64,000 nt of DNA from Clostridia bacterium DTU065 (GTDB lineage: Bacteria > Bacillota > DTU065). Below, one piece after another: positions 49,714 through 59,372 of the stretch; position 1 is the stretch's first letter, and the number at the start of each line of letters is the position of its first letter. The stretch spans positions 1 to 64,000 of the forward strand of contig LFSI01000088.1 in the NCBI GenBank assembly GCA_001512545.1, given 5' to 3'. The position numbers and the translations under genes are program-made. Under the pieces are notes generated by a model. It saw only the letters and a program-made list of their open reading frames with translations. It searched no databases and was not told the origin of the DNA.

Positions 49714-49748
49714 ACGATTATCAACCCCTTTAGCTTATATTGCAATCC

Positions 49749-50207
49749 TTAGTCCTGAGTCTTTGCAATAAGCTCCAAACTCACCAAAACGACCAGTCTC
49801 TCGCCGATCTTGGCAATCCCTTCTATATAGTCCCTTTGGATTCCCGAAACCGCACCAGCAGGTGGCTCAATATCATCAACGGGAACCTTGACAACTTCGG
49901 TAACGGCATCGACGATGGCGCCGCACACATCTTCTTCCACTTCAAAAACAATAATGCGGGAAGCATCGGTGATGCTCTCTTTCATGCCGAAGCGCACCCG
50001 GAGGTCGATGACAGGAAGTATGCGCCCTCTCAGGTTCACCACGCCTGCAATATACTTTTTAGATCTTGGTACTTTGGTGATGGTAAGATCGCTCAGCTTC
50101 CTTATTTCCTTGATGCATTCGATGGGTACGCCGAACTCTTCGTTTTCCAGACTGAAGACGACAATCTGCTTGGATTCCGAGTCCCTTCTCTCCAAAAACT
50201 CCTCCAT
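49749..50207 (-). CDS. cheW: Chemotaxis protein CheW
   Basis: IVVFSLENEEFGVPIECIKEI...GVVNLRGRILPVIDL. Confidence 0.95.
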   Translation of the reverse strand: MEEFLERRDSESKQIVVFSLENEEFGVPIECIKEIRKLSDLTITKVPRSKKYIAGVVNLRGRILPVIDLRVRFGMKESITDASRIIVFEVEEDVCGAIVDAVTEVVKVPVDDIEPPAGAVSGIQRDYIEGIAKIGERLVVLVSLELIAKTQD

Positions 50208-50338
50208 AAACAGCCCTCCTCGCCCTAAGTACCCATTTACCCACAGGCCAACTTTTTCAAAACACAGTTTTATATAATTCTACAATAAAAACCAACAGTT
50301 CTCTAGACCCATTTCCAGCAGGGTGCTGTCACAAAAAA

Positions 50339-50357
50339 ACGGGGGCAAATGCCCCCA
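50339..50357 (-). terminator. Terminator of the discoidin-like protein gene
   Basis: GGGGGC-aaat-GCCCCC; minus strand T7. Confidence 0.92.
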
Positions 50358-50372
50358 GTTTGGTCTGATGCT

Positions 50373-50918
50373 TTATTCGTAGATCTCTACTTCGGCTACC
50401 CACATCAGGTTTGGTCTGTTTGGATGACCGCCGCCTGGGTGTTGAACGACTCTTACGTATGTGCCTTTTACAGGCTCCTTAAAGTAAATCTCTGTTACCT
50501 GGATACCAGCGGCATCGCCTTCAATGTTCCGTACTTCTTTGACAAGGTTGTTCTTGTCCATAGGAAGTGTGGAGTCAAAAACGACTTTGCCATCTACTTC
50601 GATGTAGAAGTCGCGGCTGTAATAGAAAACTCCGGTATCGCGTGCCCACCAAATAAAGATAGATGTTATGTTGATTCTTCCTGGGAGTTCATACTCGAGC
50701 CAGTGCTCGCCAGGAGACTCTTGGCTTGCCCATGCTACTTCAGCCCATCTGTTTACTTCAGAACCTTCGTTCCGTTCGCCGTCGTTGGTAACGTCAGGAC
50801 GATAACCGGAGAAGTTGCTGTCTGACTCAACGTAGGAAAGCAAGTTCACGTTCTCGGCTGCGAGTATGCCGACTGACAGAAGACCAACCAACACTAACAA
50901 CATTAATGCCTTTTTCAT
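50373..50918 (-). CDS. Secreted F5/8 type C (discoidin-like) protein
   Basis: Signal peptide MKKALMLLVLVGLLSVGILAAE; EHWLEYELPGRINITSIFIWWARDTGVFYYSRDFYIEVDG. Confidence 0.6.
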   Translation of the reverse strand: MKKALMLLVLVGLLSVGILAAENVNLLSYVESDSNFSGYRPDVTNDGERNEGSEVNRWAEVAWASQESPGEHWLEYELPGRINITSIFIWWARDTGVFYYSRDFYIEVDGKVVFDSTLPMDKNNLVKEVRNIEGDAAGIQVTEIYFKEPVKGTYVRVVQHPGGGHPNRPNLMWVAEVEIYE

Positions 50919-50992
50919 CGTTAAACCCCCCACAATAATCTTTGAATCAATGTATACATTGATCTTGTTTATACCATTCCACCTTAACTCCC

Positions 50993-51322
50993 CTATTCCT
51001 TCCACTCAAGGATGATTTCGCCTTCTGTAAATTGTGGCAGTGTACCTGCCCCAAGTTCAAGAACCATGTAGGTTTCAGGAAAGTACGGCAAAATGCGCCA
51101 GGGCTTGACGTTTGGAAAAAATTTTACTACCCTACCTTGGCGGTTCAGATAGTAGACATCGATAGGGGCTTTCATGAAAAACGTGTGGATCTGCCGGCAG
51201 GGAACCAGCAAAAGAGCATCTCCCTTCTTGGGGACCGTGCCGAGAAAACCCTTAAGCCGCGAAAAAAAAGAGCTAGCGACTTTGATCTCTGGTGCTAGCT
51301 CACTGATGATTGTTTTAGGCAT
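50993..51322 (-). CDS. DUF192 family protein
   Basis: FFSRLKGFLGTV...LLVPCRQIHTFFMKAPIDVYYLNRQGRVV. Confidence 0.9.
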   Translation of the reverse strand: MPKTIISELAPEIKVASSFFSRLKGFLGTVPKKGDALLLVPCRQIHTFFMKAPIDVYYLNRQGRVVKFFPNVKPWRILPYFPETYMVLELGAGTLPQFTEGEIILEWKE

Positions 51323-51989
51323 TCAGGTCCCTTATGGGTACAATCCCCGTCCGGAGAGCGTGTACTGCTGCTTGTGTTCGATCTGTAACATCTAGTTTTC
51401 TCAGCACATTGCTAACGTGGTTTTTTACCGTTTTCTCGCTGATAAACAGCGTGTCGGCAATTTCCTTGTTGCTTTTTCCCTGAACGATCTCTTCGAGAAT
51501 CTCCAGTTCGCGCTTTGTCAGTACGTTATCCTGTTCCAGACCGAGCTTTCTCTCTTTCTTGTCCACGTTTTCCATGACCTGATTGATCAAGTTGGAGGGG
51601 TAATAGCACTCACCCTGATAGACTTTGCGAATGGCTGTTGCAATAATGCATGGCTCTGCGTCTTTTAAAATATAGCCCCTCGCCCCGGCTCTCATCAGAG
51701 CCAGTACATACTCGTCCTCATCGTGGAAGGTCAGTGCAATAACGTTCACGTTGTTAAAACGCTGTTTGATTCTCCTTGTGGCTTCGATGCCGTTTAAGCG
51801 GGGCATGTTCACGTCCATCAAAACTACATCGGGGAGGTACTCCTCAACCTTCCGTAGGGCATCTTCCCCATCAACGGACTCGGCCACAATATCAATGTTT
51901 TCCTCCAAACTTAAAACTTTGCTCAGACCCTGCCTCACTAGAGGATGGTCGTCTGCTAGCAAAACTTTAACTGAAGCTTGAGATCTCAT
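51315..51989 (-). CDS. degU: NarL/FixJ-type response regulator, DegU-like
   Basis: Receiver KVLLADDHPLVRQGL and LuxR HTH LTKRELEILEEIVQGKSNKEIADTLFISEKTVKNHVSNVLRKL; start at MRSQASVK. Confidence 0.85.
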   Translation of the reverse strand: MRSQASVKVLLADDHPLVRQGLSKVLSLEENIDIVAESVDGEDALRKVEEYLPDVVLMDVNMPRLNGIEATRRIKQRFNNVNVIALTFHDEDEYVLALMRAGARGYILKDAEPCIIATAIRKVYQGECYYPSNLINQVMENVDKKERKLGLEQDNVLTKRELEILEEIVQGKSNKEIADTLFISEKTVKNHVSNVLRKLDVTDRTQAAVHALRTGIVPIRDLNA

Positions 51990-53169
51990 TTTCCTTGAAT
52001 TCACCCCCAGGAGTATCGTAGGCAACTCGACACCACACTCGTGTCCCCTCACCCAAAACCGATTCGATACCGAATTTACCACCTAAAAGTCTTATCCGTT
52101 CTTCCATGCCGACTAAGCCAAAATGGTGGTTTTCAGATGACAGAGATTTTTTTTCTTCAACATCAAAACCTAAACCGTCATCTTTCACCACAAGCACGAT
52201 TTCTTGGTCGGCGAACTCTACCTTGACATCAATCTGACTGCAAGAAGAGTGCTTAATTGCATTGTTGATCGACTCTTGTGCCAAACGGAAAAGAGCTATT
52301 TCTATTGGACCTGAAAGCCTGACCTCTTTGCCGAGGACAGTAACATTAATGAGTGCAGATGTGTTTTTTTGAACAGTACTAGTGAATCTCTGCAGCGCTG
52401 GTATCAGACCCAAGTCGTCCAAGGACATCGGTCTTAGGTTGAAGATGATCTGGCGCATCTCGATCAGGCAGTCCTGAACGAGCTTTTTGATCTCGTTAAG
52501 TTCATCGGCAACTTCAGCTTTAGAATCTGCCTTTGTCTCATGAAGTCTCTGACAGTAGTCTGCTCTCATGGCAACATTCGCCAAAGACTGCACCGGCCCA
52601 TCATGAATTTCTCGTGCTACTCGTTTGCGTTCCTCTTCTTGAGCAACCAAAACTTTCACACCGTACTGGTACCTCTGGTGCATGTCCAAAAAGACTCTTG
52701 AAGCTTCTTCAAAGTTCCCCCGCAGTAGCTCTGCTGCCACAGTCATTTGGGAGGTCATTTTCTGAGCCTTGTCTACCATATCTTTTAACCTGCGTTCTGT
52801 TCTTTCCAGGTCATTACGGCTCTTTTTCAGCTCCCTCTCCCTAGCTCTAAGGGCTGAGAGCCTGACTTGATAGTCTTGAGCCTCATCGTAAACTTTTTCG
52901 ACCTCTTCTTCGGTGTACTTTGAACGGGCTTTAGTCATATGCATGAGCTTAATTCTGGTTTTTTGGAAAAGATGTTCAAGCTCATCCACTTCAACAATGG
53001 TCTTTTCCAACTCAACCCGAATCGTACTCAAAAGCTCAGAGATTCTTCGGTACTCTTGCTGGGCAGCACTGGCAATCTCATCAAGGTCTTCTTTGCCTTT
53101 CTCCACAGCCGCCACAGCTTTCTTGAAGATCTCATCAAGCGCTGCGATGTCAAAGACATATGAGTTCAA
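51967..53169 (-). CDS. degS: DegS-like cytoplasmic sensor histidine kinase
   Basis: Coiled-coil N-terminus; EEERKRVAREIHDGPVQSLANVAMRADYC H-box; C-terminal HATPase; TTG start preceded by AAAGGGG. Confidence 0.88.
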   Translation of the reverse strand: MNSYVFDIAALDEIFKKAVAAVEKGKEDLDEIASAAQQEYRRISELLSTIRVELEKTIVEVDELEHLFQKTRIKLMHMTKARSKYTEEEVEKVYDEAQDYQVRLSALRARERELKKSRNDLERTERRLKDMVDKAQKMTSQMTVAAELLRGNFEEASRVFLDMHQRYQYGVKVLVAQEEERKRVAREIHDGPVQSLANVAMRADYCQRLHETKADSKAEVADELNEIKKLVQDCLIEMRQIIFNLRPMSLDDLGLIPALQRFTSTVQKNTSALINVTVLGKEVRLSGPIEIALFRLAQESINNAIKHSSCSQIDVKVEFADQEIVLVVKDDGLGFDVEEKKSLSSENHHFGLVGMEERIRLLGGKFGIESVLGEGTRVWCRVAYDTPGGEFKENEISSFS

Positions 53170-53211
53170 GGTGCCGCCCCTTTCTATAACAGTAATGATA
53201 ACGATAATTAA

Positions 53212-53229
53212 TAACAACCATGGCTGTTA
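53212..53229. promoter_or_regulatory. Near-perfect palindrome upstream of degS
   Basis: TAACAACCATGGCTGTTA. Confidence 0.4.
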
Positions 53230-53415
53230 ATACTTCCTGCAATTTATCTATAATTTCCATTTTTGGCATTTTCTTCCTGCCGCCAAAATAACTTTTACAC
53301 CATGTTTTTGCACTGGAATTAAGAAAATGATACTAAAGACCCGACAAGAAGTATTCTACATGGTAATAATAACTATTACTATATCTGTCCTCAAAATATC
53401 AATCTCGCCACTTGA

Positions 53416-53811
53416 TTACTTTGGCGGATCCTCTTCAAAGTCTTTAAGTTGAAGGTTGATAGCGTCAATTGAGATGTAAAGTTCCACGATCAAAAGAGCG
53501 AGCGAGATCAGAAGAAGAATCAAGCTAGAGCCAAACACTACGTTGATGAGATTCTCTTTACCTGCAAAGATCAAAAACATGGCTACGACGCAAAAGAGAA
53601 AACTCAGAGCACCAAATAGCTGCATGTATTTGATGATCACAAGCCTACGCCTCAGGTTTTCGATTTGCCCTGCGATCAGCTGATTTGTCTCCTGTTTATA
53701 CCTTGCGTGCAGCTCCCTTACGAGCTGTGCTAACGTTAGAAATCGGTTAGTATAGGCCAGCATCAAAAGAGAAATGGCCGGAAAAAGTAGTGCTGGAGTT
53801 GTTAGTTCCAC
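53416..53811 (-). CDS. DUF2721-like membrane protein
   Basis: Three TM segments; LLFPAISLLMLAYTNRFLTLAQLVRELH...NLRRRLVIIKYMQLFGALSFL. Confidence 0.75.
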   Translation of the reverse strand: MELTTPALLFPAISLLMLAYTNRFLTLAQLVRELHARYKQETNQLIAGQIENLRRRLVIIKYMQLFGALSFLFCVVAMFLIFAGKENLINVVFGSSLILLLISLALLIVELYISIDAINLQLKDFEEDPPK

Positions 53812-53876
53812 AACAAACCACCTCCTAAAGCAAAAGATACTCTAGGACTATATACCCATTTTTTGAGATTTAACCA

Positions 53877-54644
53877 TCAGCAGCATTGAATATCATCAAT
53901 ACTCTCAACCATTTTTACAATAAGCTGCTTTAGCTTGTCGATGTTTGCTGCAAATACCTCAAGTACCGCTTCGTGCTCTACAGGAGGAATGTCGTCCCGG
54001 CCTTCAAGCCCAGCATCGTAATCTGTAATCATAGCGATGTTGACGTAGCAGATCCCCAACTCTTTTGCGAGATAACCCTCTGGATACTGAGTCATATTTA
54101 TTACTTGCCCGCCGATCATGGAAAAATAACGGCTTTCAGCTCTGGTAGAAAACCTGGGACCGTTGACAACGACAATGGTACCTTTATCGTGGATGGAAAT
54201 GCCCATCTCTCTACCTTTCTGGAAGGCAAGTGCCCTGAGGCTTTCACAGTAGGGATCTGCAGCAGAGACGTGGGTGACATTGGGGCCGTCGAAGAAAGTA
54301 TCAGCCCGTCCGCTTGTAGCATTGATAAACTGGTCCACAACAACAAAGTCCCCTGGTTTAAACTCCGGGATGAGACTGCCAGCGGCGCAAGGACCGATAA
54401 TCTTCTTTACTCCTAGCTCTTTCATAGCCCAGAGGTTGGCGCGGTAGTTGATCTTATGCGGTGGAATAGAGTGGTCTTTGCCGTGACGGGGCAAAAACGC
54501 TACTTTTTTCCCTTTCAGCAAACCAATAGCCAGCTTGTCCGATGGAGGACCATAAGGAGTATCGATAGCTACTTCCTCAACGTCATCCATCAAAGAGTAG
54601 AACCCGGATCCTCCGAAGACACCGATATCCGCTCTATGTTTCAT
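53877..54644 (-). CDS. mtnP: S-methyl-5'-thioadenosine phosphorylase
   Basis: GVFGGSGFYSL; FLPRHGKDHSIPPHKINYRANLWAMKELG; INMTQYPE. Confidence 0.93.
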   Translation of the reverse strand: MKHRADIGVFGGSGFYSLMDDVEEVAIDTPYGPPSDKLAIGLLKGKKVAFLPRHGKDHSIPPHKINYRANLWAMKELGVKKIIGPCAAGSLIPEFKPGDFVVVDQFINATSGRADTFFDGPNVTHVSAADPYCESLRALAFQKGREMGISIHDKGTIVVVNGPRFSTRAESRYFSMIGGQVINMTQYPEGYLAKELGICYVNIAMITDYDAGLEGRDDIPPVEHEAVLEVFAANIDKLKQLIVKMVESIDDIQCC

Positions 54645-54665
54645 GTTTATACCTCCTAACCTTGA

Positions 54666-55448
54666 TTAAAAAGTTAGTTTCAAACCGTCGTAAGCTAGAT
54701 CCACTTCGATATCCTCAACCCGGAGCTCGCAAAGCCTTGCCGAGATCCTTTCGTGCTCCAAGTCGTGGCTGATGTGGGTCAAATAAGTTTTTCTTGGTTT
54801 TAGCCTGCGCACTATCTCCAATGCTTCATCAAGGTTGAAATGAGTAGAATGCCTACGATGACGCAAAGCACCTAACACTAACAATTCCAAACCTTCCAGT
54901 TTTGCCAAAGACTGTTCGGGGATGAAGCTTACATCGGTCACGTAAGCCATATTACCAATTCGATATCCTGTAACCGGGACTTTACCGTGCCAGACGGGTA
55001 TGGGCTCCACCTTTACACCGCTAATGGTAAAGGTTTCTTCTGCTAGGTTCAGCTCGATCTGAGGTAGGCCGCCGCCTACTTGGGGAGCATCGCCGAAAAT
55101 GTAAGAGAAGTTCTTTCTGATAATATCGCAGGACTGGCGGCTTCCCCACACCCTGATGGGCTCGCCAGTGATGAAGTTAAATGCTCTCAGATCATCGAAA
55201 CCTGCAATGTGATCTGCGTGAGTGTGGGTGATCAGCACTCCATCAACCCGAGAAAGCCCCGCACGCAGCGCTTGGATGCGAAACTCAGGTCCTGTATCAA
55301 TAATGATGACTTTACCTCCCACATCGACTTTCACCGATGCTCGGAGACGCACATTTTTAGGGTTATCCGAAAGGCACACTTTGCACTGACAGCCGATAAG
55401 AGGAATTCCTGTAGAAGTTCCCGTGCCCAAAAACTCCAGCTCGCCCAT
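54666..55448 (-). CDS. MBL-fold metallohydrolase (PhnP-like)
   Basis: LGTGTSTGIPLIGCQCKVC; ITHTHADHIAGFDDLR; LTHISHDLEHE. Confidence 0.92.
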   Translation of the reverse strand: MGELEFLGTGTSTGIPLIGCQCKVCLSDNPKNVRLRASVKVDVGGKVIIIDTGPEFRIQALRAGLSRVDGVLITHTHADHIAGFDDLRAFNFITGEPIRVWGSRQSCDIIRKNFSYIFGDAPQVGGGLPQIELNLAEETFTISGVKVEPIPVWHGKVPVTGYRIGNMAYVTDVSFIPEQSLAKLEGLELLVLGALRHRRHSTHFNLDEALEIVRRLKPRKTYLTHISHDLEHERISARLCELRVEDIEVDLAYDGLKLTF

Positions 55449-55678
55449 GTTCTCACCTGCTAATCTTGTGGATATGCAAAAGGGATATATCTCTGTATAC
55501 TACCCCAATAAACACTTAAGATTCGTTCTTATTCTGCCTGTAGTCGGCTCAAGCTATTTGCCTGCGCTTTGTACGTATTGCCAAGTTTTGTAAACTGACC
55601 TCTGATGAGTTGTTCTTTAAAGACGAAACCTTGTCCTTCTTTTGGGCCCGGTGGAACTTGCAGGTGTTCTGCACCGTT

Positions 55679-56563
55679 TTAGCTCCTAAGGAAGCCAACG
55701 CCCACCTGCTTGAGGGCTTTCTCCATAGCAGTTTCGCCGTAGTCGATTACCTCTTTCAGTCTGGAAAACTCCTTAAGTCCCACCCCTCTAACACCAGCTT
55801 TAACCACCTTATCTGCGTAGAGCCGCAGTTCTTCCCTGTTTTTGCGGTAGTTCAGAAGGTCGTAGGACCGCATCAAAACCTCGAGGAAGTTGTCAGGCAG
55901 CGGAGAGTTATCGATATCTACGGATACATCTACTGCAACAACCATTGGCAAGCCCAGTCTTTTCAATAGCCTAGCAGGGTTTACCGAAGCGATCCCCCCA
56001 TCGATAAGCCTCCGTCCCCTCCATTTGAAAGGAACAAAGATCCCCGGAAGAGAGATGCTTGCTCGCACCGCTTCCCAGAGGTGGCCGTCTGTGGAGTAGT
56101 CCTGAATGCGTAGGAGGTTGATCTCCCCGTTGGTAAAGACCACTTCATCTCCTGTGTCCAAGTCCACGGCATTGATGATCGTGGTCATTTGTAAATCGCT
56201 GAAACGTTTTCCGCCAGTTCGCTTTGCGATCTCCTCTGCGATGTAGTCACCTTTGAAGAGTCCGTCGGGCGCCTTGATTTTGGGATTGAAGCCTGCAAAA
56301 TCCCCAATGATTTTGGCGAGTACCAAAGGATACTGCCACGCTTTTATGGCCTTATCAAAGACTTTTTTAGGGTCAAGGCTTAAAGCGAAGGCTTCCATCT
56401 GTTCTCCTGTAAGCCCCGAAGCATATAGCGCCGCAACGATGGAACCTGCAGATGTACCGGCAATAGCACTTGGCCTGAGACCGTATCGGTCCAGTACCTT
56501 AATGGCACCAATGTGGGCTGCTCCCCGAAGGGAACCGCCGCTAAGAGACAGCCCCCAACGCAT
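55679..56563 (-). CDS. Patatin-like phospholipase family protein
   Basis: LSGGSLRGAAHIGAIKVL oxyanion motif, GTSAGS, IDGGIASVNP; start at MRWGLSL. Confidence 0.94.
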   Translation of the reverse strand: MRWGLSLSGGSLRGAAHIGAIKVLDRYGLRPSAIAGTSAGSIVAALYASGLTGEQMEAFALSLDPKKVFDKAIKAWQYPLVLAKIIGDFAGFNPKIKAPDGLFKGDYIAEEIAKRTGGKRFSDLQMTTIINAVDLDTGDEVVFTNGEINLLRIQDYSTDGHLWEAVRASISLPGIFVPFKWRGRRLIDGGIASVNPARLLKRLGLPMVVAVDVSVDIDNSPLPDNFLEVLMRSYDLLNYRKNREELRLYADKVVKAGVRGVGLKEFSRLKEVIDYGETAMEKALKQVGVGFLRS

Positions 56564-56691
56564 ATCTATCCCTCCCACTATTGCATATGAACAGGGGAGC
56601 TTGACCAAGAACAAAACATCACCTGTTTTAGCAGGATATCCCTGCTCCGACACGAAGAAGTGTAGAGGAAAATTGCTGTGAGGTGAACTGA

Positions 56692-57537
56692 ATGAAAATC
56701 GTTTTACATTCCTATACTTTCCGTGGTTATTCGGTAGAAAGGGCTTTCTATAAAGCTGCTGAGTACGGCTACGACGGCGTTGAGCTATCGGTTGTACACT
56801 TCAAAGATGAAGCGGACATCGAAAAAGCTGTTGCGCTTTCCAAGAAGTATCAGGTGCCCATCGTAGCTCTCGACGGAGGTACAGACCTTCTCAACGAGGG
56901 CAACGCCGATGCTTCCATCGAAAGAATGAAATGGCTTATCGACATGGCCGCAAAATACAACGTGCCCATGATCAACGGCGGTATCGCTTCCAAGTACGGA
57001 CCCGATCCAGGCAACTACGGTGCAAATGGCTCTGTGCTTCTCTCTGATGCCGACTACGAGTACATGGCAGAGAAGTATCAAGAAGTCGCCAAGTACGCGG
57101 AAGCCAACCAGATCCTCATCGTCTTTGAGATTCACATGAATACTCCACACGACACCGGCGCTGCAACGCTCAAACTTATTGAGATGATCAACTCCGATTG
57201 GGTCAAAGCCAATCCCGATCCGGGCAACATCTTTGCTACAAGCAGCAGCGAAGGTCCATACGCTGCTGTGGCAAAAGTCATCGATCACGTTGCGTTCTTC
57301 CACGCCAAAAACTGCAGAAGAACCGCTCTGGGCAACGGCTATGACTACAGCTGGCTTTTGGAAAACGGCGCCATCGACTACTACCGCATCGTCTGTCAGC
57401 TAGTCGAGTACGGTTACGACGGCTACATCTGCATCGAGTACTGCGGCGAAGGCGACCCTGCAATTGCAGCTGAGAAGGATATCGTCTACCTCAGAAGACT
57501 GATTAAGGACGCTTTACTTTCCAACTGCCTGAAATGA
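56692..57537 (+). CDS. Sugar phosphate isomerase/epimerase (xylose isomerase-like TIM barrel)
   Basis: AFYKAAEYGYDGVELSV...ILIVFEIHMNTPHDT...YDGYICIEYCGEGDP. Confidence 0.88.
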   Translation: MKIVLHSYTFRGYSVERAFYKAAEYGYDGVELSVVHFKDEADIEKAVALSKKYQVPIVALDGGTDLLNEGNADASIERMKWLIDMAAKYNVPMINGGIASKYGPDPGNYGANGSVLLSDADYEYMAEKYQEVAKYAEANQILIVFEIHMNTPHDTGAATLKLIEMINSDWVKANPDPGNIFATSSSEGPYAAVAKVIDHVAFFHAKNCRRTALGNGYDYSWLLENGAIDYYRIVCQLVEYGYDGYICIEYCGEGDPAIAAEKDIVYLRRLIKDALLSNCLK

Positions 57538-58220
57538 GAAAAGTAGTTCTTGTTTTGCTTGTTATCTGCTGTTTCGGCGGATGGGCGTTGGCTGAAGAGG
57601 CTGGGTTTTCAAACTTGATCTACGGGGTTGTCCAAGGAACAAAAGACTTGAAAGCAGTCTACAGTCAGCCTGTGCGCGTAGACTACAAAAAAAGCGCCCT
57701 GGCTTTCCTTGGCACTTTTACCGCAAGTCTCCTTGACAAGTCGGTCTTTGCTGCTTCGTCATCTTTAAATTTCTTAGACCCTGTAGCGGAGATCATCACC
57801 AAAACCGTAGAGCCCATAGGCCTCGGAATCATGTACACTGCATTTGGCTGGAAGAACAAAGAACTTGCCCGCAAAATCGTTGGTTCATCGCTTTTTACGG
57901 CAATCAACACGGTAAGTTTAAAGCATTTGATCGGGAAAGCCCGACCATATGCCAGCAGCCGGCCTTTGTACATCGGGCCCAATCTGAAAACAGACTACAA
58001 CTCTTTTCCGTCCGGCCATACCTCTTTAAGCTTCAGTTTGGCAACTGTCTTGAGCAGCGAATACCCTGATTATTCCGTCTTGTTTTACAGCTGGTCTTCC
58101 TGCGTAGGACTGAGCCGGATTCTCTTGGAGCGCCACTGGATTGGAGATGTTGTAGGAGGAGCAATTACAGGAACTGCTTCAGCAAGATTTTATCTGGAAT
58201 CTGTACGCGAGGAGCCGTAA
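57534..58220 (+). CDS. PAP2 family phosphatase
   Basis: KARPYASSRP, SFPSGHTSLSFSLAT, SRILLERHWIGDVVGG; ATGA overlap with the preceding gene. Confidence 0.93.
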   Translation: MRKVVLVLLVICCFGGWALAEEAGFSNLIYGVVQGTKDLKAVYSQPVRVDYKKSALAFLGTFTASLLDKSVFAASSSLNFLDPVAEIITKTVEPIGLGIMYTAFGWKNKELARKIVGSSLFTAINTVSLKHLIGKARPYASSRPLYIGPNLKTDYNSFPSGHTSLSFSLATVLSSEYPDYSVLFYSWSSCVGLSRILLERHWIGDVVGGAITGTASARFYLESVREEP

Positions 58221-58260
58221 ATCCTGCGAAAGCGTCGAAAAACAATAAACAAGACAAAAG

Positions 58261-58305
58261 AAGGACTGCACTAAGTCGGCCTTGTTGCTGACATGTGCAG
58301 TCCTT
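58261..58305 (+). terminator. Two-stage hairpin terminator of the isomerase-PAP2 operon
   Basis: AAGGACTGCAC ... GTGCAGTCCTT with inner GTCGGC/GCTGAC stem. Confidence 0.75.
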
Positions 58306-58464
58306 TGTTTGCGAACGTAAAAGCACTAACACAAAACCTTTTACTAACAACTTCTGTACTTTAAGAAACCCTTCTTAATGGGCATTGCACCAGGAACAGT
58401 ATCGAGCAAATGGGCAAGTTTTACTCTACCTGAGTGCAGTTTGCTCAAAGCACAGAATCAGTGC

Positions 58465-58491
58465 AAAAAAAATCTATCCTAGCGGATAGAT
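58465..58491 (-). terminator. Terminator of tRNA-Ala
   Basis: ATCTATCC-tagc-GGATAGAT; minus strand T7. Confidence 0.93.
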
Positions 58492-58514
58492 CGATGCTTT
58501 AGCAACTGCGTAAA

Positions 58515-58590
58515 TGGTGGAGGTGAGCGGGATCGAACCGCCGACCTTTAGCTTGCGAAGCTAACGCTCTCCCAACTGAGCTACACCCCC
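58515..58590 (-). tRNA. tRNA-Ala(CGC)
   Basis: GGGGGTGTAGCTCAGTTGGGAGAGCGTTAGCTTCGCAAGCTAAAGGTCGGCGGTTCGATCCCGCTCACCTCCACCA; full cloverleaf, anticodon loop TTCGCAA, encoded CCA. Confidence 0.96.
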
Positions 58591-58658
58591 GTCGAGGAAA
58601 TTATACCACCGAGAAAAAAGCCGTTCAAGAAAGAAAAAACACCTGCTTTGAGATTCCT

Positions 58659-59372
58659 TCAACCTACTCCCGCACGCAGAAGTACGTTGAGGAAAACCAC
58701 TGTATTAAAGAAAACATGCGCACCAACAGCTGCCCACAGGTTCTCGTTCAGAGCAATGTAGCAGAGAACAAGGCTGAGAAGGAAAATAGGAATGGAGTTG
58801 ATCAGGTACAAGTGGGGCAGCACAAAGAACAGGGAAGTCAAAAGATACCCTACAGTTTGCGAATAGGTGTGTACAGCCCTAGACAGGAAAAATCCCCTGA
58901 AAAACAGTTCCTCGCTGATGGGACCAACAACGCAGACCATAATGGTAGCAACTACCAACCGCCAAGAGCTAAGAAGGAAGATGTTGACTCTTGAAGTTTC
59001 CTGGAGCAGAATCGACTGCAGCCTGTCAGCTCCGAGCAGCGGAGTGAACAGTTGCGTAGAAAGAACGATTCCCAATACATTGATAAGAACAATCGCAGGA
59101 ACCCACAAAAGACTCCTCCAAAAAGCCTTCCATTCGAACCTGGTATCTAAGATGTCTGTGGGGTGAACAGGGTGTCTTTTCTTAAGGATAAACGTTCCCA
59201 AGAGAAATCCAACCTGCTGGAGAACCATGGCGAGAATGATGATGTTTTCTTGAGAAAGCCCGAACACGCCAAGGGACTTTAAGGCAAGCGGGAGCAAGAC
59301 CAGGACAAAAAGCACCAAAAGCGGAGCTTCCATAAGCCAGCTGGGCAATGATTTTTTTGACACAAAAAACAC
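58659..59372 (-). CDS. CPBP family intramembrane metalloprotease
   Basis: GPISEELFFRGFFL (EExxxR); multi-TM; VGAHVFFNTVVFL. Confidence 0.9.
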   Translation of the reverse strand: MFFVSKKSLPSWLMEAPLLVLFVLVLLPLALKSLGVFGLSQENIIILAMVLQQVGFLLGTFILKKRHPVHPTDILDTRFEWKAFWRSLLWVPAIVLINVLGIVLSTQLFTPLLGADRLQSILLQETSRVNIFLLSSWRLVVATIMVCVVGPISEELFFRGFFLSRAVHTYSQTVGYLLTSLFFVLPHLYLINSIPIFLLSLVLCYIALNENLWAAVGAHVFFNTVVFLNVLLRAGVG

